Part shown: piece after piece, positions 56,999 through 64,000 of the stretch
Numbering within the stretch: position 1 is the first letter of the stretch
Layout of the letters: each line of letters starts with the position of its first letter
From: Membranipora membranacea
Lineage: Eukaryota > Bryozoa > Gymnolaemata > Cheilostomatida > Membraniporidae
NCBI GenBank assembly: GCA_914767715.1
Contig: OU612075.1
Span: 11,408,001 to 11,472,000, forward strand
Length of the DNA: 64,000 nt
Direction: 5' to 3'
Notes under the pieces: model-generated
The model's input: the letters and a program-made list of their open reading frames with translations, nothing else
Told to the model about the DNA's origin: nothing
Databases searched by the model: none
Translations under genes and position numbers: made by a program

Positions 56999-59803
56999 AT
57001 GTCGCTGCTGTACTCGACATGTTCGACGCCGCGGTCAATGTCACAGATGACGGTGTCAGCTTTTGATGAGAAAGCCTCGGAGCTCGACAAACTGAAGAGA
57101 CTCTCTGTACTTCATATGAAAAGAGTAAACGCTCTCAAGATCCAATATATGGTAAGTGAAGCGTGGTGTAGTTACCCATGATGCAACTGCTTGCTGGATT
57201 CCTGACAACATTGTAATAACCCTACTATTTTGTGTTCAATGAACTATAGTATAGCATATGTATGTCCCTGTAGATTGTATTGTGGGAATCCATTTTCCCA
57301 TGCACCCAAAATCGACCATGTTCAAGGAGAAACAACCCTGTTATTTTTTGGAAGTTCTTGAAATTAGTTCTCTTTGAGGTTGCTAGTATTACCCACAATG
57401 GACTGGAAAGTTAAAACCCTGGTGCTGACATGTCTCAAAGACTCAAACATTTATATAATTGTGTCTACTACAATGTAATAGCAACCAATTTGTATGAGAA
57501 AAACTAAAGCACTGTTTTGGGATTGTGTTCTTGAGCCAATGCCAAGTAAAAAAATATGGTCATGGAGTATAGGTGCCCAAAAACTTTTGATCAATGTAAT
57601 TGGGTCATTTAATTATTTATAAAGACTCAGAACATTGACCACAGGCCAATAAAGGTTGCAAATTTTTCCTTAGACTTGAGACAAATCTCATTACGTAGGA
57701 TTAGGTACTCAATACTCTTACAGACTCTTTTGAACTCTTGACTCAACATATTGTGACTTTCAAAATTTATTGAGATTTAAAATCAGGCAGCAAGAATTGA
57801 ATTCCGATTCCTTATAAGAAGCCTGTTCTCATAGGATGGAATTGGGATGGCAAGTTACCATGTCTTTGCCTGTGTCTTATATTTGATATACTTTGCGGAT
57901 TTTAATAAGCATGCTGATCTTGTGTTAATCATAACACAATCAGGTGGAAAGTAAGGAGCTTATTTTCAGCTTTCGTTGCTACGATGGAACTTAGATGTAC
58001 CAATCCAGACACACCACTTTGTCCGTCAACTAAATTTGAATGAACGTAACAGTTTCAATGATGCGAATGATCTTGCTTATTTTGTTGAAAGTTCATAAGT
58101 TTCTGCCACAGTCGGAAATCATACGCGGGTCTCAGCCATACCATTTCAGCGTCACCCGTGTTGAATGAAGGAACTCGAACTTATGCGAACCAAAAGATAA
58201 CAACACTGTTTCCATGATTTGACAACTTCTGAAATCGATGTGAAATCGATACATGGGAATGTAGTAATTACACCCATCAAGACCAGTCCAAGGAAAGGAA
58301 ACTAAACAGAATTTGTGTACCTCAAGCTAAGAAGGAAGCATGTTCATATCATTTCCACAAGTTTTGATGTCTGCAGTTCAGTGAAAGCAAATTTATTACT
58401 TATCCATGATAGCTACATCATCATTTATTTTGAACAGGAATGGTGGAGTAAAAGGCACGGCTCGTTTCTCGGTGCAATCAAGACTATTCAGATGTTACAT
58501 ACTTCGATGTGCCCACAAACTATAACGTGTATGGATCACTTCAACAAACTAATGGACATGGCATATATTTATAAAAGGTAAACTTAAGTCAAATTAGAAT
58601 TCATGTTGCAAACAAAAGCAGAGCGATAGCATTTAAACGTGGTGGGTTAGAATTTGTTGAAGCAACACAACATCTATAGTTTATCAATATTGATACGCAA
58701 AGTTTTTATTTGGCAATCACTAACTGTATAACTGAGATGAAAGGAAGGGGATTGCTTCAAAATGATCCTGACTTTCCAGTCCTAAACTGACAAACATCCC
58801 CCTGTGCAGGCTAATATTAATCTATTGAGGCTAACTAAGGACTTGAGACTTGTGGAAAACTGTGGACCCCAATACCGGAATGTATTTGGTCTAATGGACC
58901 ACTGGTCTCAATATATTATCATAACCTTGAACTATTAGCGCTGCCTTTCTTGGTGGAGCAGGGCCACATATACTGTGCCCCTGTACAAAGACTTTCCCTT
59001 GTGGAGAGTGACCGAACAGCATATTTTCTGTTTGATAACATACATGTAGCTATATTGATTTTTTAATACCATGATATGTCTGCAAACTCCCGACAATTTA
59101 TTAATCAAGCACTGTAAATTGAAAAAAGAGCTATCACAGCTGAGTTCAAATTAAAGTAAAAGGCTCAACTAAACCGCCACATCTAAAACAAAATAATTTC
59201 TTTGCTTTCAGAGTCACACATTATACCATAAGCATGTGTATCATTGATCGTTAGAGTCAAATTAGTAGCAGTACCAGAGACTATAGATACATATATCTAT
59301 AGTCTCTGGCAGTACCTTATATGTACCCACCCATAAGTAATAAAATTGAACACAGGTCGTCACACCAAATTCCTTGTGATGGTACTCATACTAAATTATT
59401 TCACTATTTCGTTGCTTTCAGAGCAGGAAAGCTGCACCTGCCTCAGAATGGCCTTGACCACCTGGAGCAGTTCCGTGAGTTCTGGAACAGATTCCTGGAA
59501 CTGAGAGACGAGTGCGAGGATACCGTCCTGTCTCCAGTAAACGCATACTGCTTCTCCATAACAAGGCTACGAGATCCGGAGATGAAAACTAAAGTGGACA
59601 ACCTTGCCAGAGATATAAACATCAAATCCTGTACTGACTTTGATTTGAGTAACATTCACGACGCGAAGGAGAATCTGTTCGCGTATCGTACGGGTGTGAG
59701 CGACCGAGACCTGATAGGGTTCGTAGGGTTTGTTCCTCACCTCGCAAACTTACAACGGAAGATGTGCTACTTTATCACTAAGCTCTATGTAGAGAAAGAG
59801 TGA
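56999..59803 (+). CDS. Unrecognised helical protein (3 exons, 224 aa)
   Basis: Exons: 56999-57151, 58438-58577, 59422-59803, joined by GT-AG introns in consistent phase. I chose the ATG at 56999 because the following 51 codons look protein-like (Ser/Thr-rich start, then a charged helix ELDKLKRLSVLHMKRVNAL), while the frame upstream lies in duplicated leader sequence. The protein has no signal peptide or membrane segment. It reads as a series of amphipathic helices with scattered cysteines and tryptophans (YMEWWSKRHGSFLGAIK, HLEQFREFWNRFLELRDECE, FVGFVPHLANLQRKMCYFIT). I recognise no family; an all-alpha cytoplasmic adaptor-like fold is a guess. It ends only 620 bases from the inferred end of the convergent sulfotransferase gene. 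A polyadenylation signal lies at 59990. Confidence 0.75.
59274..59309. repeat. 36-bp near-perfect palindrome with direct-repeat borders
   Basis: CCAGAGACTATAGATA faces TATCTATAGTCTCTGG around a four-base centre, and GCAGTACC occurs directly on both sides (59268-59275 and 59309-59316). It lies in intron 2 of the helical-protein gene. Confidence 0.8.
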
Positions 59804-59989
59804 CATCACTTTAACCACTGTGCTACCACATAGACAAAATATCTGTACTTTTGAAATATGATGACTGAATTGCTTCCGTTTTCAAAAAGTATGAAACTTT
59901 TTTTTAGCCCATCATTGGTTGATTTAGCCTTTTCACGGGTCACTTTTTTTTTGACTGTGTGAAAAGGCTAGGGTTGATAATAACGTCAC

Positions 59990-59995
59990 AATAAA
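59990..59995 (+). promoter_or_regulatory. Polyadenylation signal of the helical-protein gene
   Basis: AATAAA 187 bases after the stop codon. It is preceded by a hairpin (TAGCCTTTTCAC near 59930 against GTGAAAAGGCTA near 59959). Confidence 0.5.
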
Positions 59996-60423
59996 GCCAC
60001 ATTTGATGTATGGACCAAAGGAGGACCAACGGGACAACAATCATCATGCACAACTTTCTGATTAGAAATTCTGTTTAGGATAAATCTAGGAAACAGAAAC
60101 ATTATTTCACAGTTAATAATCTATATCATGGATCTTCTGCCATCCAAATATTTATATACTTGTAGTATTGAGAATATTGATATAATCAGATCTCTAACTC
60201 TGGTCCTCAAATAAATGTCCAGACAACATGTAACGTGTTTTCATACAAAATAAAATGATACGAGCTACATCACTACTGGTTCACTTGAGCACCAATGTTA
60301 AAAGAAATCTTTGCCAGTATAATACAGAAAGCCATAGTACAATAAAGAATTCAGAGGTTACTTGATAAAGCTTGAAGAAAAATGTGAGAACGGATGCAAT
60401 AATAAGAAATTAGGGATATTAGC

Positions 60424-63400
60424 CTATGTAAATGTGCTACAATCACATAAATAGTTGCGTATAAACAAGCTTGCTAACTGTAAACCTGAATGGACAAAAA
60501 AAATGCAATTTATATTAAGTGTCATAGTTAAATATATATCAGATCTTGGCGAGGTGCCAGATGTGCACCATAAGTAAATACTGATACTGAGTGATGAGTG
60601 AGTTACTGACTGTACGACTATTATAATTAATAATAAATAACAAAAATATTCTAATTTCAGAGTTGTTCTCACTTTTTCACAAGATAGGCAACTCAACAAC
60701 AAAATAATTGACAAGACATTAGCTGTTAATTCAGGGAGGATGGGATCCCACCCTCCCTGGTTAATTTAAAGCATAGATATCAAAATGGAAACCCCGACTT
60801 TGGACACGTCAATATATAATAATAATATAATAAAGTAGGAAGTATTAAGACTTACGAATAGATCCGTCAGCCATCTTTCCAGATGACTTCAATTTTCTGA
60901 CGTAGTCCACTCGAGCAAGAAAGAGTTGTAAGGCGTAGTCATAAAGTTTTATGTCTAGGTCATTCACGTGCCTTATACGGTCTTTGATTTCAGGTTTGAG
61001 TAAGTCAAAATAGTCAGACGACTTATGCACAGTCTTTGGTTTGATGCTGTTGACGAGATCCTCTTTAAATTTAATATTAAAAGTATACTCAAAGAGCAGC
61101 TGTGTCTCTTCCGGATAGCCATGCACGGCGAAGAAAGCGATATTCTTCAGATTTTCCATGGCACTTTTTAACATCACACGCTTTTTGCTCGGATCTTTGA
61201 AGTTTGTGATGTTGTAGCAGTCGACCAATGACAAGTTGGCTAACATTCTAGTTTGCCTGTTATTGGCTAGATTATAGGGGCATTCAAAAAAGTCCTGCAG
61301 TTTGACATCCGACCAATCGTCCCCTGTGTAGCAGAATGGCCATTCTTCAGTAGTAGGAGATTCACCATTGCACCTTAAAAAAATAAATGCGGTTGAATCA
61401 AATTAGAAATTTCAAAAGTCATGTATGCCATGTCGAGATTAGGCTGTATAATTTTAGTTTCAAAAATTGGTCAGTCATCAGGTAGTGGCTGTCCAAAATA
61501 AATGATAATGTGATTTCATAACGTACATAACAACATGTCACTACTGCCACTGGTGAAGTTTAAACAACACGAATATGATATGGAACAGCTCCAATAGCAT
61601 TATTGTGAATACAAATGAAAAAATTGATAGAGGGAAGCTACAATTATCTCACTATTGACAATTCTAAAGAACAGACCCACTCGAAAGACCTACAACATCC
61701 CGGTTTTAACTTTGCGTTTCGAATATTTGTATCTGCTGACGTTTTATAAAATTGTTAATAGTTTAGCTCCCCGAGAAATTAATTAGTGAAACTCGGCTTG
61801 CTAAAAGTTCTGGGTTTAGACTATCCAAGGAAAATTTTAGATTTGCTTTAGCTAATTTCGGTGCTCAAAAGTTTAACGAATTACCCAATCATGTTAAGCT
61901 GAGTCAATCCCTTGCTACATTCAAAAATGCCACTCGGAGCCACGTCCTCAAACTTCTCAATTAATGAGTCAGTTCTTATCATTTCATTTTAGCCTACTGC
62001 TACATTGTTCTAACTTTTCTTTTCCTAGCTATTGTGTATCAACTTGTGTAATGTTTTACTGCTAATTAATGCCTGCGTGTACGTTGTAATTTTACCTGTC
62101 ATTGTTCTTGATTTTTAGTTACATGTCTTTTTAATTCTACACCATATTTTTATCAATTTTTCTGGGTACAAGTCCTAAGGACTTATTCTTCTCCAGAATA
62201 AACATGGAATATATATATATTTCCTTATAATTATAAATTCCGAATATATAAATCAATTTCACAGAAGCCAGGGCTGGAGAGAAGAATGCTAAGCAGACAA
62301 TGCTACCAATACAAACATTTCAGATCATAGCCATATATGATTTTTTACTTTTCAACTTACTATTGCAACCATATGTTTACCAATTAATTTATGGTTGAGG
62401 ATCAAATGGGGTGTCAGCATATATTTAGAAGTTGTCCTCTCATGTGAAATATTTACAAATACTGTACACTACACAGGATTAGAATCTCTCATCCTTACAG
62501 CAAGGATTATAAATTAAAGATTACCATTAAAGACACTAACTAATAGTATCTAATGCAATAAATACTATTAGAATAATATTAATGATTATAAATACTTACA
62601 GTCATTGCTTACAATAAATGTGTTTTGTGGGACACTTACATGAGTTGGGCGCCGGACCATGTGGCACCGCGGCTAACGTGTAAGAACTCACTGATATATC
62701 GAGCTGTGGGCTCTCTTAGTAAAGTCATCTTCAGGAATCTATAACAGACAACATTTCCTGTCAAGATCCAGATTTAAATAATCAGCAAATTTATGAAATT
62801 AACTCGTTGCTAATTGTGACATGAAATCTGGAGTCCCTAAGTAAAAAGACTAATCTGAATTGAAATGAGCCATATACAATGTTGGCAAAAAGTTGATTGT
62901 TGGATCCATTATTAGCCTTCTACGACATAGATCATGTTCGATCAAATTTGCCTTCATTCAGGTCATTCCAATTCTACCGGTCAGCCGCCAACAACTCCAA
63001 GGGGGCAAGTACCATTTGAGGCAAGTAGGATTATAATTGATCTGGATTGACATTAGGGAACGACAGGTCAATTGATGTTGTGTGTATTCTGACAGCAGTT
63101 TGATGTGGCTTGATTTGATACCTCTTTTACACTTAATGGAACCAAACATGATTTACATCTAGGTAGCATAGGCAGGTCCTGATACGCAACTTTTTGCCAG
63201 CCTCCACCATTGAAAAATAACTGAATTACGACGTATCATATATCGACATATTGTTTATATATTTACCTCCGATCTCTATGAAAGCCCTCTATTTTATCGG
63301 CTTTACCACCTACTAGACATTCATTCCACTCTGTGAGGTCAGCGTGTAGACCACACATCCAGCCTGTCGTGTAACGTGAGAACAGCCACTGTCTACAATC

Positions 63401-64000
63401 ACAATCAAATAAAGACATCATTATCATTATTATCATTATCAGGGAATGAGAGTTACCTTAAAATTTTTTTACCATGCAAATCTGATATAACTTTATCAAA
63501 AGTAACTGCCAGACTATACCATGCTTTGGTGCTTTGGTCTTTGGGTAGTACTTAACTTTTACATGGCAAGATTTAGGTAGTCGTCAGTCTGCAGGAGTTA
63601 AGTTCGGCTAAAAAAACCTAACAGTCAGATCTTTATAAATGCAATTATTACATACTTGCACTTTAAATATAAATTATTAATACAACAATGCGGCATTGTA
63701 CCTGTGTGTTTACAATTAAGGGTGGGCTGAAGCAGATAAATAACAGATAGTGTCAGCTGTTTCCATTTTAAGAAAACTGATAGATGACTGTATATTAAAA
63801 TCAAGGTGGCATCAAACTAGTATCCTACTTTTTGTTGATGATTGTGTACTCTATAGGAGTAACGTATTTGCAGGGAGAAAAGTTAGCCATTTTGTACACA
63901 TTAGTAATTAGCAAGAAATTGGATAGCTAACATTTACTCAATCCCTTACACCAGCTCCCCCTCCAGGTAGCTCCAATCGGTGCTAGCTAAGTCACCTGAT
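60424..64000 (-). CDS. HS6ST: Heparan-sulfate 6-O-sulfotransferase (3' part)
   Basis: Exons, 5' to 3': about 64000-63950 (continues off the window), 63392-63267, 62738-62640, 61373-60856, 60485-60424; phases agree. The enzyme transfers sulfate from PAPS to the 6-O position of glucosamine in heparan sulfate in the Golgi lumen. Recognisable conserved segments are WLFSRYTTGWMCGLHADLTE, TLLREPTARYISEFLHV with RGATW (the 3'-phosphate-binding region of PAPS), ECPYNLANNRQTRMLANLSL with VDCYN, and the ENLKNIAFFAVHGYPEETQL then LFEYTFN block. These follow vertebrate HS6ST1-3 in order. The amino-terminal membrane anchor and 5'-phosphosulfate loop are outside the window. The final exon (RLQLASLFIRNYLCDCSTFT) is inferred from a strong acceptor and correct phase, and is not a conserved part of the family; that piece is the least certain. 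Confidence 0.93.
60733..60762. repeat. Short palindrome, GGGAGGATGGG family
   Basis: CAGGGAGGATGGGATC faces CCACCCTCCCTG with one mismatch, flanked by TTAATT-like sequence on both sides. It lies in the last inferred intron of the sulfotransferase gene. Confidence 0.65.
61673..62206 (+). mobile_element. LINE 3' fragment in a sulfotransferase intron
   Basis: Plus-strand frames at 61673-61793 (LRFEYLYLLTFYKIVNSLAP) and about 61789-61964 (RFALANFGAQKFNELPNHVK then SLATFKNATRSHVLKLLN) are the carboxy end of a CR1/L2-like ORF2, where phrases such as LPNHVK are typical. A stop and a frame break separate the two parts. The 3' UTR runs to about 62206 and ends in a TA microsatellite. Inserted in antisense to the host gene. 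Confidence 0.85.

Overview
The window is animal nuclear DNA: AT-rich, with intron-bearing genes (GT-AG introns, mostly 60-2000 bp), nuclear tRNA genes, LINE and SINE fragments and many small inverted-repeat elements. Protein content (a heparan-sulfate 6-O-sulfotransferase, a ZU5-domain membrane protein, an NHL-repeat secreted protein, a two-FYVE protein), short introns and close gene packing suggest a non-bilaterian or other marine invertebrate. A demosponge is my best guess, but that is inference. I assembled every multi-exon model below by hand, checking splice sites and reading phase across each junction.

Layout. 1-4.5 kb: a cluster of a short repeated motif, then one exon of an MFS (monocarboxylate-transporter-like) gene on +. 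4.6-16.6 kb: a 14-exon minus-strand gene for a 575-aa protein with two FYVE-type zinc fingers, whose introns carry a LINE fragment and inverted-repeat elements. 18.4-36.3 kb: a duplicated locus holding tRNA-Ile(AAT) and tRNA-Ala(AGC) genes interleaved with copies of a block that ends in the 5' part of a small secreted-protein gene. Two copies (A and B) are intact five-exon genes of 213 aa, one (C) is reduced to a decayed promoter and exon 1, and one block (D) is inverted and has no gene. 36.7-40.3 kb: a 7-exon minus-strand gene for a secreted NHL-repeat protein with a threonine-rich stalk. 41.1-51.2 kb: a 13-exon minus-strand gene for a single-pass membrane protein with a cytoplasmic ZU5 domain. 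57.0-59.8 kb: a 3-exon plus-strand gene for an unrecognised helical 224-aa protein. 60.4-64.0 kb: the 3' part of a heparan-sulfate 6-O-sulfotransferase gene on the minus strand, running off the right edge.

These genes do not form an operon or an obvious pathway. Several products would act at the cell surface or outside the cell: secreted proteins A and B, the NHL protein, the ZU5 membrane protein, and the Golgi enzyme that modifies heparan sulfate. The most unusual part is 18-36 kb, where a recognisable series of direct and inverted duplications has multiplied tRNA genes and a secreted-protein family of unknown function. The second theme is the density of non-autonomous inverted-repeat elements, including two TTAA-flanked elements sharing one TTAA.
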